17,524 nucleotides of DNA from JBBRQP01 sp038226175 (GTDB lineage Bacteria > Cyanobacteriota > Cyanobacteriia > Gloeobacterales > Anthocerotibacteraceae): assembly GCA_038226175.1 (NCBI GenBank), contig JBBRQP010000065.1, forward strand, positions 1-17,524, given 5' to 3'. Below are positions 6,628 to 12,510 of this stretch, piece by piece. The notes beneath the pieces are model-generated. The model was not told where the DNA came from, did no database searches, and was given only the letters and a program-made list of their open reading frames with translations. Every line of letters starts with the position of its first letter. Within the stretch, counting starts at the first letter, position 1. A program made the translations under genes and the position numbers.

Positions 6628-7929
6628 CTAGCCATCTTCGGGCAAAACCCGCAACACAGAACCAATGGTGACACCGAGTAGTTCGAGGTGGCGTAAGGCT
6701 TGCTTTAATTTATTTTCACTGACCCAGTGCGTGATCACGACAAGTTCTGCCCGAGCCATGTCTCCCAACTGACTTAAGGCTTTTTGCACCACAGATTCAA
6801 GACTTACGCCCGCTTCACCAAAAGCCTGACCTACCAGACCCACCATACCTGGTTTATCTAATACCCCGAGTCGCACATAAAACCGACTGCAATGCTCACC
6901 TTGGGGCAGTAACTGCGGTATACAGTTGGCTTCACTGGTCACCTGCGGATCAAGGAAAATGCCCGTCGGCGTGTAGCGCGCCACAATATTAATCACATCC
7001 GAAACTACAGCACTCGCCGTTGGCCCAGACCCAGCACCTGGCCCCAATAGCATCACCCGACCTAAAGGTTCTCCTTCGACCACAACGGCATTATCAGCCC
7101 CTGATACCCGATTAAGCGGATGGTCTTGGGGCACAAAATGCGGAGCGACACGTAGATAAAGCTGACCAGTATTGAGTTTTTGGGCAATAGCTAATAGTTT
7201 GATCCCAAAACCAAGTTCTTTGGCATAACGCAGGTCTTCAATTTGAATACGACTAATGCCCTCAGTGGGAATATCTGCCAAAGGGACAATAGCGGTACGA
7301 AAAATTAAGGCACTAAGCAACGCAAGTTTTTCTTGGGCATCATGACCTTCCACATCAGCGGTCGGGTCACTTTCGGCAAAGCCTAAGTTCTGAGCCGCTG
7401 CTAACGCTTGGTCATAGGGCATCTCAGACTGGCTCATGGCGGTCAAAATATAATTAGTCGTGCCATTAAGTATGCCGATCAGCCGCTCTAGACGATTGGC
7501 ACCCAAACACTGGCGCACAGGTTGGATCAAGGGAATACCGCCCCCAACGGCAGCTTCAAACAACAGATAGACACCGCGCAGACGAGCTAGGGCTGAGAGA
7601 CTACGCCAATGACGCGCTAGCAGGGCTTTGTTGGCACTGACGACATGTTTGCCGTGATCCAGTGCAGTCTTGAGTAAAGGTAATGTTGCCTCGATACCAC
7701 CACAAACCTCAATCACTATATCCACATCAGGTCGGCTAACTAAGCCCAAAGCATCGGTGGTGAGTAAGTGATCAGGTATGGCAAGTGCGCGGGGTTTAGA
7801 CAGTGAACGTACAGCTACGCCAACAATCTGAATTTCTTGTAGGAGCGGATCACGCCCTTTGGTATCTGTACAAAGTTGCCACACGCCCGCTCCAACGGTT
7901 CCGAGACCTAGCAGAGCAACTTTGATCAC
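6628..7929 (-). CDS. hom: Homoserine dehydrogenase
   Basis: Reduces aspartate semialdehyde to homoserine, the branch point to threonine and methionine. The 433-residue protein has the usual monofunctional layout: an NAD(P)-binding Rossmann domain (LGLGTVGAGVWQL, residues 7-19), ANKALLARH near 99-107, the signature region GILNGTTNYILTAM with GFAESDPTADVEGHDAQEK (about 152-201), and a C-terminal ACT domain from about residue 348 (VRLGVLDKPGMVG) that typically mediates threonine feedback. The start is a GTG at 7929, three bases after the trxA stop and without a clear ribosome-binding site, so translation probably depends on coupling to trxA. The stop codon shares the palindrome GCTAGCTAGC (6623-6632) with the gmd stop. 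Confidence 0.96.
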   Translation of the reverse strand: MIKVALLGLGTVGAGVWQLCTDTKGRDPLLQEIQIVGVAVRSLSKPRALAIPDHLLTTDALGLVSRPDVDIVIEVCGGIEATLPLLKTALDHGKHVVSANKALLARHWRSLSALARLRGVYLLFEAAVGGGIPLIQPVRQCLGANRLERLIGILNGTTNYILTAMSQSEMPYDQALAAAQNLGFAESDPTADVEGHDAQEKLALLSALIFRTAIVPLADIPTEGISRIQIEDLRYAKELGFGIKLLAIAQKLNTGQLYLRVAPHFVPQDHPLNRVSGADNAVVVEGEPLGRVMLLGPGAGSGPTASAVVSDVINIVARYTPTGIFLDPQVTSEANCIPQLLPQGEHCSRFYVRLGVLDKPGMVGLVGQAFGEAGVSLESVVQKALSQLGDMARAELVVITHWVSENKLKQALRHLELLGVTIGSVLRVLPEDG

Positions 7930-7932
7930 AGA

Positions 7933-8256
7933 TTAGAGGTGCTTCTCAAGGGTACTAGCGAGGGTAGCACGCGGAACGGCTCCGACGACTTTGTCTACTT
8001 TGGCGCCGCCCTTGAAAATCATCAAAGTCGGGATCGACTGAATGCCATAAGTGCTCGCCACTTCGGGGTTGTCGTCGGTATTGAGTTTAACGACTTTGAT
8101 ACGGCCTTGGTACTGCTCGGCGATCTCGTCAACTACCGGGGCTACCATACGACACGGACCACACCAAGGAGCCCAAAAATCCACCAAGACAGGGATGTCA
8201 GACTCTAAAACCTCATGCTGAAAACTTGAATCTGAAACCGGAACTGCCGCTGACAT
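7933..8256 (-). CDS. trxA: Thioredoxin
   Basis: A 107-residue classical thioredoxin, a cytosolic disulphide reductant for photosynthetic and stress enzymes. The active site WCGPC is at residues 31-35, preceded by VLVDFWAP; the cis-proline is Pro76 in SIPTLMIF; the C-terminal FKGGAKVDKVVGA is typical. The frame stays open upstream to an ATG at 8388, but I reject that start: those codons are inside the Yfr1 RNA and its terminator, and the extension looks nothing like thioredoxin. The ATG at 8256 has AGGAGAG eight bases upstream and gives the normal length. It is immediately followed by hom (3-base gap). A promoter-like element lies at 8290-8302. The yfr1-trxA neighbourhood is, as I recall, known from other cyanobacteria. 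Confidence 0.97.
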   Translation of the reverse strand: MSAAVPVSDSSFQHEVLESDIPVLVDFWAPWCGPCRMVAPVVDEIAEQYQGRIKVVKLNTDDNPEVASTYGIQSIPTLMIFKGGAKVDKVVGAVPRATLASTLEKHL

Positions 8257-8289
8257 GCCTGATGCTCTCCTTGGGTAACTGCGTGCGTC

Positions 8290-8302
8290 TGGTCTCATCT
8301 TA
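8290..8302 (-). promoter_or_regulatory. Probable trxA promoter (-10 region)
   Basis: On the minus strand TAAGAT (8302-8297) precedes a likely start near 8290, leaving a leader of about 34 bases with AGGAGAG before the trxA ATG. The block TAAGATGAGACCAG (8302-8289) matches the block before yfr1 in 13 of 14 positions. It lies downstream of the yfr1 terminator, so trxA can be transcribed independently. No good -35 is seen. Confidence 0.5.
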
Positions 8303-8330
8303 CCACAGGAATATGGCAGCACCTTGATAA

Positions 8331-8359
8331 GAAAAACCGCTTGGGTATTAACCAAGCGG
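8331..8359 (-). terminator. Intrinsic terminator of yfr1
   Basis: A perfect 8-bp GC-rich stem (CCGCTTGG/CCAAGCGG) with a 7-base loop is followed on the minus strand by TTTTTC. It is the 3' half of Yfr1 and would separate yfr1 from trxA unless read through. Confidence 0.9.
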
Positions 8360-8398
8360 AGAGTGGTGTGAGGAGTGAACGGAAACATGCGTCTCCGC
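8331..8398 (-). ncRNA. yfr1: Yfr1 small regulatory RNA
   Basis: On the minus strand all parts of the cyanobacterial small RNA Yfr1 are present in order. First is a 5' hairpin CGGAGAC-GCAT-GTTTCCG (8397-8380, 7 bp with one G-U). Next is an unpaired stretch containing the 11-base Yfr1 core ACTCCTCACAC (8376-8366). Last is a perfect 8-bp hairpin CCGCTTGG-TTAATAC-CCAAGCGG (8359-8337) followed by five Ts. The total of about 66-68 bases is right for the family (about 54-70). Yfr1 is a trans-acting antisense RNA. The core pairs with mRNA leaders, with porin-like outer membrane protein genes as reported targets, and it matters under several stresses. It lies 75 bases upstream of trxA on the same strand, an arrangement I recall from Prochlorococcus (guaB-yfr1-trxA). 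Ends are predicted from structure. Confidence 0.93.
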
Positions 8399-8411
8399 TG
8401 ATCTCATCTTA
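8399..8411 (-). promoter_or_regulatory. Probable yfr1 promoter (-10 region)
   Basis: TAAGAT at 8411-8406 is placed 7-8 bases before the start of the Yfr1 5' hairpin, as expected for a -10 box. The surrounding TAAGATGAGATCAG is repeated almost exactly before trxA. A TTCTCG hexamer 17 bases further upstream is a poor -35. Confidence 0.5.
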
Positions 8412-8566
8412 GGCTATCTACTCCCCAACGAGAAGGTTGATTTTACGTATTGGTAATGCGCGCGCTGAGATCATGTAGTCCTTGGGCAAAGCCGGAGTTT
8501 ATTGCCTGAATAGGTACTATGCCGAACGCGTTGCGCTCCTAATATTTAAGATTTTCACTCTAGATG

Positions 8567-8595
8567 TAGACAAAATTAGCTATCTTCGGTATTCT
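8567..8595 (+). promoter_or_regulatory. Candidate promoter for the rpsS-rplF operon
   Basis: TAGACA (8567-8572, five of six to the -35 consensus), a 17-base spacer, then TATTCT (8590-8595, four of six to the -10). Initiation near 8602 would give a leader of about 150 bases holding the hairpin at 8611-8645. Supported by pattern only; the TAAGAT at 8714 is an alternative. Confidence 0.4.
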
Positions 8596-8610
8596 AGGAA
8601 AGTGGCATTT

Positions 8611-8645
8611 ATCAAGGCTATGTTTTCGGACATTTTGACCTTGAT
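8611..8645 (+). promoter_or_regulatory. Leader hairpin upstream of rpsS
   Basis: ATCAAGG (8611-8617) pairs with CCTTGAT (8639-8645), and inside it ATGT (8620-8623) pairs with ACAT (8630-8633) around TTTCGG. This makes an irregular stem with an asymmetric internal loop. It has no T-run, so it is not a terminator. Such leaders in ribosomal operons are often bound by an encoded ribosomal protein; that role here is inference. Confidence 0.35.
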
Positions 8646-8713
8646 GAGGATACTGTCGGCAACTGCTGTACAAGTCCTGTAAACCATTTTGCTCAGATAC
8701 ATTTTGCTAAAAG

Positions 8714-8734
8714 TAAGATGTGCAGAACCAGGAG
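8714..8734 (+). promoter_or_regulatory. Second candidate -10 and AGGAG upstream of rpsS
   Basis: TAAGAT (8714-8719) followed by GTGCAG resembles the TAAGATGAGAYCAG blocks before yfr1 and trxA. Initiation near 8726 would give a short leader starting just before AGGAG (8730-8734), which is 15 bases from the ATG and so somewhat far; AGGT at 8741-8744 is closer. No clear -35. Confidence 0.3.
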
Positions 8735-8749
8735 TTACATAGGTAAGTT

Positions 8750-9031
8750 ATGGGACGTTCGCTGAAGAAGGGACCCTTTGTTTTGATGGCGCTCATGCAG
8801 AAGGTTGAACGCATGAACGAACGCAATGAAAAGCGCGTGGTGAAGACTTGGTCGCGGGCTTCCACCATTTTGCCAGAATTTATTGGTCATACGATTGCTG
8901 TTCACAACGGCAGACAGCATATCCCGGTTTATGTCACCGAGCAGATGGTGGGTCACAAATTAGGCGAATTTGCGCCAACCCGCCTCTTTAAGGGTCACTC
9001 CGGTGCTAAAGACAAAAAAGCCAAGCGTTAA
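8750..9031 (+). CDS. rpsS: 30S ribosomal protein S19
   Basis: S19 sits in the head of the small subunit, next to S13 at the intersubunit bridge region. The 93 residues have normal length: the start MGRSLKKGPFV, middle TWSRASTILPEFIGHTIAVH, and HIPVYVTEQMVGHKLGEFAPTRLFKGH. In most bacteria S19 follows L2 (rplB) inside the S10 operon. Here it is the first gene after about 340 bases of non-coding DNA, so rpsJ, rplC, rplD, rplW and rplB must lie elsewhere or be separated from this unit. It is followed after 27 bases by rplV, which has its own TTAGGAGTG ribosome-binding site. Confidence 0.98.
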   Translation: MGRSLKKGPFVLMALMQKVERMNERNEKRVVKTWSRASTILPEFIGHTIAVHNGRQHIPVYVTEQMVGHKLGEFAPTRLFKGHSGAKDKKAKR

Positions 9032-9058
9032 CCTGTCAGATTTAGGAGTGTCGTCATC

Positions 9059-9442
9059 ATGGCGGATGTAATAGATTCACCCCAAGAAGCGAAGGCCATT
9101 GCCCGCTTCATCCGCATGTCGCCGACTAAAGTGCGCCGTGTACTTAACACCATTCGTGGACGCAGCTATCAAGATGCGCTGATTATTCTCGAATTTACCA
9201 CCTACGCAGCTTGTGAACCGATTCGTAAAGTTCTTGAATCCGCTGCTGCCAATGCCGAACACAACCTAGAGTTACAAAAAAGTGACCTCTACGTAAGTAA
9301 GGCCTTTGCTGATGGTGGTCCGACGCTCAAGCGCTTTAAAGCTGGGGATCGCGGTCGTGCGCGGCCGATTCGTAAGCGCACCAGTCACATTACGATTGTT
9401 GTCAGCACCGTTCCTGAAGAAATCATCGAAGAGGCCAGCTAA
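9059..9442 (+). CDS. rplV: 50S ribosomal protein L22
   Basis: L22 lines the nascent peptide exit tunnel with L4, and its beta-hairpin loop is a site of macrolide resistance mutations. The 127-residue product shows ARFIRMSPTKVRRVLNTIRG near the start, SAAANAEHNLELQKSDLYV in the middle, and the tunnel loop and tail with RFKAGDRGRARPIRKRTSHI. Length is slightly above the commonest 110-120 because of short extra residues at both ends. AGGAGTG lies 11 bases before the ATG. The TAA stop shares its last base with the rpsC ATG, so translation is coupled. Confidence 0.98.
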   Translation: MADVIDSPQEAKAIARFIRMSPTKVRRVLNTIRGRSYQDALIILEFTTYAACEPIRKVLESAAANAEHNLELQKSDLYVSKAFADGGPTLKRFKAGDRGRARPIRKRTSHITIVVSTVPEEIIEEAS

Positions 9443-10161
9443 TGGGACAGAAAGTTAACCCGGTAGGTTTTCGTCTAGGCATCAGCAAGACCCACTCTTC
9501 GCGGTGGTTTGCAAGCAAAGCCAATTACAGTACCTTCCTGAAAGAAGACCTCAAGATTCGCAACTACATCACCAAAAACCTAGCCGCCGCTGGGATTGCC
9601 ACCATCGAAATTGACCGCAAAGCTGAACAAGTTGAAGTCTCAATTCGTACAGCCCGTCCCGGTGTGGTGGTTGGTCGCGGTGGTGCCGGTATCGAGAAAT
9701 TACGCGAAGATTTAGCCAAGCTACTCGGTCGCCGTCAGGTACGCATTAACGTTCAGGAAGTTGCTCGTGCTGATGCTGAGGCCGCTTTGGTTGCCGAATC
9801 CATCGCGCAACAATTAGAGAAACGGGTTGCTTTCCGTCGCGTGATGCGCCAAGTTCAGCAGCGCGCCCAACGCGCGGGTGTCTTGGGTATTAAAGTCATG
9901 GTGGGTGGTCGTCTCAATGGCGCGGAAATCGCTCGTTCTGAATGGAGCCGTGAAGGCCGTGTGCCGTTGCATACCCTGCGCGCCGACATTGATTACGCCG
10001 AAAAAACTGCCTTCACCATCTACGGAACACTGGGAATTAAAGTTTGGATCTTCAAAGGTGAAATTTTACCTGAGGACAAACAAGTTCCCGCGGCTAATCA
10101 GTCTCCGGCCAAAAAACCCAAGAAACTAGAATATGAAGTCGCGGCTGAGGAGAACGCATAG
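9442..10161 (+). CDS. rpsC: 30S ribosomal protein S3
   Basis: S3 forms part of the mRNA entry channel and has helicase-related basic residues. The 239-residue protein begins MGQKVNPVGFRLGI, carries a KH domain with VVVGRGGAGIEKLREDLAKL (about 75-95), and a C-terminal domain with GIKVMVGGRLNGAEIARSEW, GRVPLHTLRADIDYA and GTLGIKVWIFKGEILPE. A Lys/Pro-rich and then acidic tail follows (AKKPKKLEYEVAAEENA). Length is typical for cyanobacteria. It overlaps rplV by one base and is two bases from rplP. Confidence 0.98.
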   Translation: MGQKVNPVGFRLGISKTHSSRWFASKANYSTFLKEDLKIRNYITKNLAAAGIATIEIDRKAEQVEVSIRTARPGVVVGRGGAGIEKLREDLAKLLGRRQVRINVQEVARADAEAALVAESIAQQLEKRVAFRRVMRQVQQRAQRAGVLGIKVMVGGRLNGAEIARSEWSREGRVPLHTLRADIDYAEKTAFTIYGTLGIKVWIFKGEILPEDKQVPAANQSPAKKPKKLEYEVAAEENA

Positions 10162-10163
10162 CC

Positions 10164-10649
10164 ATGTTGATGCCAAAACGGACAAAATTTCGTAAACAGC
10201 AGCGCGGACGCATGGGGGGTAAAGCCACTCAGGGTAACCGTCTTAACTTTGGTGAATTTGGTCTAGTCGCTCTTGAGCCATGCTGGATGACCGCGCGTCA
10301 AATTGAATCTGCCCGTCGTGCCATGATTCGCTTTATGCGCCGGGGCGGTAAGATTTTTATCCGCGTTTTCCCGGACAAGCCCGTCACCGAACGCGCTGCG
10401 GAAACCCGGATGGGTTCCGGTAAAGGTAACCCAGAATATTGGGTAGCTGTGATCAAGCCCGGTCGGATTTTATTTGAAATCAAAGGCGTAGACGAGACGA
10501 TTGCGCGTGAAGCGATGCGTTTAGCTGCTCACAAATTACCGATTCATACCCGCTTTGTAAGCCTGGCTGATTTCCCAGCCGAAGAAGAAGCTGTTGTCGT
10601 TGATGTAACCCCCCAAGAGGTGCAAGATGTCACTGTCCAAGATGAGTGA
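10164..10649 (+). CDS. rplP: 50S ribosomal protein L16, with acidic C-terminal extension
   Basis: L16 contacts the A-site tRNA elbow and is needed for late 50S assembly. The start MLMPKRTKFRKQQRGRMGGK is standard, as are RRGGKIFIRVFPDKPVT and RMGSGKGNPEYWVAV. At 161 residues it is about 20 longer than usual (135-142). The excess is an acidic tail after TRFVSL, rich in Glu, Asp and Val (AEEEAVVVDVTPQEVQDV). The tail's codons overlap the first 23 bases of rpmC, so part of it may exist because the rpmC start and ribosome-binding site lie inside it. The core is intact and the tail is probably flexible. Confidence 0.97.
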   Translation: MLMPKRTKFRKQQRGRMGGKATQGNRLNFGEFGLVALEPCWMTARQIESARRAMIRFMRRGGKIFIRVFPDKPVTERAAETRMGSGKGNPEYWVAVIKPGRILFEIKGVDETIAREAMRLAAHKLPIHTRFVSLADFPAEEEAVVVDVTPQEVQDVTVQDE

Positions 10650-10833
10650 ACTGCGGGAGTTGCCCGATACCGAAGTACGTGAACAAATTCTTGCTTGCAA
10701 AAAGACTTTATTTGATTTGCGTATCAAAAAAGCCACCCGGCAACTAGAAAAATTTCATGAACTGACCCATACCAAACATAAATTGGCGCAGTTGATGACC
10801 CTGGCCGCAGAGAGGAATACAAGCAATGGCTAA
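10627..10833 (+). CDS. rpmC: 50S ribosomal protein L29
   Basis: A small helical protein near the exit tunnel that helps dock trigger factor and SRP. The 68 residues show SELRELPDTEVREQILACKK, LFDLRIKKATRQLEKFHEL and a C-terminal helix, a normal L29. The ATG at 10627 has GAGG six bases upstream and gives the usual MSLSKMSELR N-terminus; an ATG five codons later lacks a ribosome-binding site. The gene starts inside rplP (23-base overlap) and its last 8 bases overlap rpsQ. Confidence 0.95.
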   Translation: MSLSKMSELRELPDTEVREQILACKKTLFDLRIKKATRQLEKFHELTHTKHKLAQLMTLAAERNTSNG

Positions 10834-11161
10834 GAAAGAAAAAGTCGGAGTTGTGGTCAGTAGTGCCATGCAAAAAACAATCGTAGTCGCGGTCGAAAAT
10901 CGTTCGCCCCACCCCAAATACCGCAAAATCATCGTCCAAACCAAAAAATTCAAAGCTCATGACGAGCAGAATCTTTGCCAAAAAGGTGACCGGGTACGGA
11001 TTTTAGAAAATCCTCCCATTAGTAAAACCAAAACTTGGGTAGTTCTCTCCAAATTTGACCCCCAAGGTAAAGAGATTCCGCTTTATCCCGAACTCTTTCC
11101 TGTGAAAGCAGTCAAAACTGAACCTGTTTCCACACCGAGCCAACCGGAGGCCACCTCATGA
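10826..11161 (+). CDS. rpsQ: 30S ribosomal protein S17, with C-terminal tail
   Basis: S17 is a primary 16S rRNA-binding OB-fold protein. Residues 1-85 match the family: KEKVGVVVSSAMQKTIVVAV, HPKYRKIIVQTKKFKAHDE, and GDRVRILENPPISKTKTWVV. A Pro/Thr/Glu-containing tail of about 25 residues (from LYPELFPVKAV to the end) brings the length to 111 against about 80-90 in most bacteria; the tail looks disordered. GAGAGGAA lies eight bases before the ATG. The stop overlaps the rplN start as ATGA. Confidence 0.97.
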   Translation: MAKKEKVGVVVSSAMQKTIVVAVENRSPHPKYRKIIVQTKKFKAHDEQNLCQKGDRVRILENPPISKTKTWVVLSKFDPQGKEIPLYPELFPVKAVKTEPVSTPSQPEATS

Positions 11162-11565
11162 TCCAACAACAAACCCGTCTCGCCGTCGCTGACAACACGG
11201 GAGCACGTGAACTGATGTGCATCCGCGTCTTGGGTTCTACAGTTGGCTCCAAGGGTCTCACCAAAGGCGGCGGCGGCGGCAACAAAAAGTACGCTGGGGT
11301 CGGTGACATTATCGTCGCCGTCGTCAAAGACGCTTCCCCTAATATGCCTGTCAAAAAATCTGAAGTTGTCCGCGCTGTCGTTGTTCGTACTGTGGATTCG
11401 GTACGCCGCTCCAATGGCATGACGATTCGCTTTGATGATAATGCTGCGGTCATTCTTAAAAAAGATGGTAATCCCATGGGTACCCGTGTTTTTGGTCCAG
11501 TAGCCCGTGAACTACGCGACAAAAACTTTACCAAAATCATTTCGCTTGCGCCGGAGGTGCTGTAA
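11158..11565 (+). CDS. rplN: 50S ribosomal protein L14, with Gly-rich insertion
   Basis: L14 lies at the subunit interface, contacts 16S helix 14 and binds the silencing factor RsfS. The family core is clear: LAVADNTGARELMCIRVLG, GVGDIIVAVVKDASPNMPVK, SNGMTIRFDDNAAVI, GNPMGTRVFGPVARELRD, and IISLAPEVL at the end. The protein is 135 residues, while L14 is very constant at about 122. The extra 13 or so are in residues 27-41 (STVGSKGLTKGGGGG), replacing the short loop between IRVLG and KYAGVGD, and are partly encoded by a run of GGC triplets at 11267-11281. It overlaps rpsQ by four bases (ATGA) and rplX by one. Confidence 0.97.
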   Translation: MIQQQTRLAVADNTGARELMCIRVLGSTVGSKGLTKGGGGGNKKYAGVGDIIVAVVKDASPNMPVKKSEVVRAVVVRTVDSVRRSNGMTIRFDDNAAVILKKDGNPMGTRVFGPVARELRDKNFTKIISLAPEVL

Positions 11566-11924
11566 TGGCCACCAGTAATGCCAAAACCCGTTTTAAAGTC
11601 CACGTCAAAAGCGGGGATATGGTCAAAATTCTTTCGGGCAAATCTAAGGGCAAAATCGGCAAAATCACCAAAGTGATCACCGAGACCTCCCAAGTGATTG
11701 TCGAAGGTATTAATATGCAGACCAAACACATTAAGCCTCAAGGTGAACAACCGGGACGTAAAGAGACCAAAGAAGCCCCGATTCACTCCAGCAAAGTTAT
11801 GGTTTACTCTGAGAAACAGAAAACCGCCTCTCGTATCGGGATGCGTGTACTCGAAGACGGACGTAAAGTTCGTTATCTCAAAAAGACCGATGAAGTCCTT
11901 GATGCCCAACCTAAGAAGAAGTAG
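11565..11924 (+). CDS. rplX: 50S ribosomal protein L24
   Basis: L24 is one of the two assembly-initiator proteins of the 50S subunit. The KOW domain is at the N-terminus (HVKSGDMVKILSGKSKGKIG), followed by VIVEGINMQTKHIKP, EAPIHSSKVMVYSE and the C-terminal RIGMRVLEDGRKVRYLKKTDE. The 119 residues are normal for cyanobacteria. Its start shares a base with the rplN stop (TAATG), and it ends 12 bases before rplE. Confidence 0.98.
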   Translation: MATSNAKTRFKVHVKSGDMVKILSGKSKGKIGKITKVITETSQVIVEGINMQTKHIKPQGEQPGRKETKEAPIHSSKVMVYSEKQKTASRIGMRVLEDGRKVRYLKKTDEVLDAQPKKK

Positions 11925-11936
11925 TGAGCAAGAACC

Positions 11937-12500
11937 ATGAGCGATAACGCCCCGAATGAACTCCCACGCCTCAAGGCGATTTACCTAGAAAAAGCTGTCC
12001 CCCGTTTACAAGAGCAGTTTCAGTACGGCAACATTCACCAAATCCCCAGACTTAGCAAAGTCGTGATCAACCGGGGCGTTGGCGAAACCGGAACCAATGC
12101 TAAGGCTATGGAAATTTCTCTTAAGGAAATTGCCCTGATCACAGGCCAACAGCCCGTTATTACCCGCGCCAAAAAAGCTATTGCCAGTTTTAAAGTTCGT
12201 GCCGGGATGCCTGTTGGCTTGATGGTCACCTTACGTGCCGAGCGGATGTATGAATTTTTGGATCGCCTAATTTCCATTGCGCTACCTCGGATTCGTGACT
12301 TTCGTGGTGTCAGTCCCAAATCCTTTGATGGTCGTGGCAATTTTAGTTTAGGTCTACGTGAGCAATTGCTATTTCCCGAAATTACCTACGACAGCGTAGA
12401 CAAAGTCCGGGGCATGGATGTGATTATCTGTACCACTGCCCACAACAACGAAGAGGGACGTGCTTTACTCACGGAACTCGGTATGCCCTTCAAGAAATAG
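11937..12500 (+). CDS. rplE: 50S ribosomal protein L5
   Basis: L5 binds 5S rRNA and forms a bridge to S13 in the 30S head. The 187 residues are full length, with KVVINRGVGETGTNAKAMEI, GQQPVITRAKKAIASFKVR, GMPVGLMVTLRAERMYEFLD, and RDFRGVSPKSFDGRGNFSLG near residue 135. The C-terminus (HNNEEGRALLTELGMPFKK) is normal. The gene lies between rplX and rpsN, 10 bases before the latter. That is the classical bacterial spc-operon order, whereas in most cyanobacteria I recall rpsN is not found here. Confidence 0.98.
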   Translation: MSDNAPNELPRLKAIYLEKAVPRLQEQFQYGNIHQIPRLSKVVINRGVGETGTNAKAMEISLKEIALITGQQPVITRAKKAIASFKVRAGMPVGLMVTLRAERMYEFLDRLISIALPRIRDFRGVSPKSFDGRGNFSLGLREQLLFPEITYDSVDKVRGMDVIICTTAHNNEEGRALLTELGMPFKK

Positions 12501-12510
12501 GAGATCGGTC

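Larger units (their letters stand above)
8412..8749. other. Intergenic region between yfr1 and rpsS
   Basis: 338 bases with no convincing coding frame. It should contain the promoter of the rpsS-led ribosomal operon, since no ribosomal gene precedes rpsS. I see two promoter candidates and one hairpin, listed separately; the first 150 bases show nothing I can name. No tRNA-like T-arm is present. Confidence 0.6.

Noticed and set aside
8337..8359. Plus-strand terminator reading
   Set aside because: On the plus strand the hairpin is followed by AGAGTGG, not Ts; the T-run exists only on the minus strand, consistent with Yfr1.
8257..8388. N-terminal extension of thioredoxin from an ATG at 8388
   Set aside because: It runs through the Yfr1 RNA and its terminator, resembles no thioredoxin, and a good ribosome-binding site precedes the ATG at 8256.
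8482..8682. 66-codon open frame between yfr1 and rpsS
   Set aside because: No ribosome-binding site and no protein-like pattern, and it covers the promoter candidate and leader hairpin.
11112..11909. 265-codon open frame on the minus strand
   Set aside because: It is the antisense shadow of rplN and rplX, with no ribosome-binding logic and Phe/Thr/Arg-rich low-quality sequence.
12460..12510. Upstream extension of rpsN
   Set aside because: Lies inside rplE in another frame; the homologous N-terminus MAKKSM begins at 12511 after TAGGAG.
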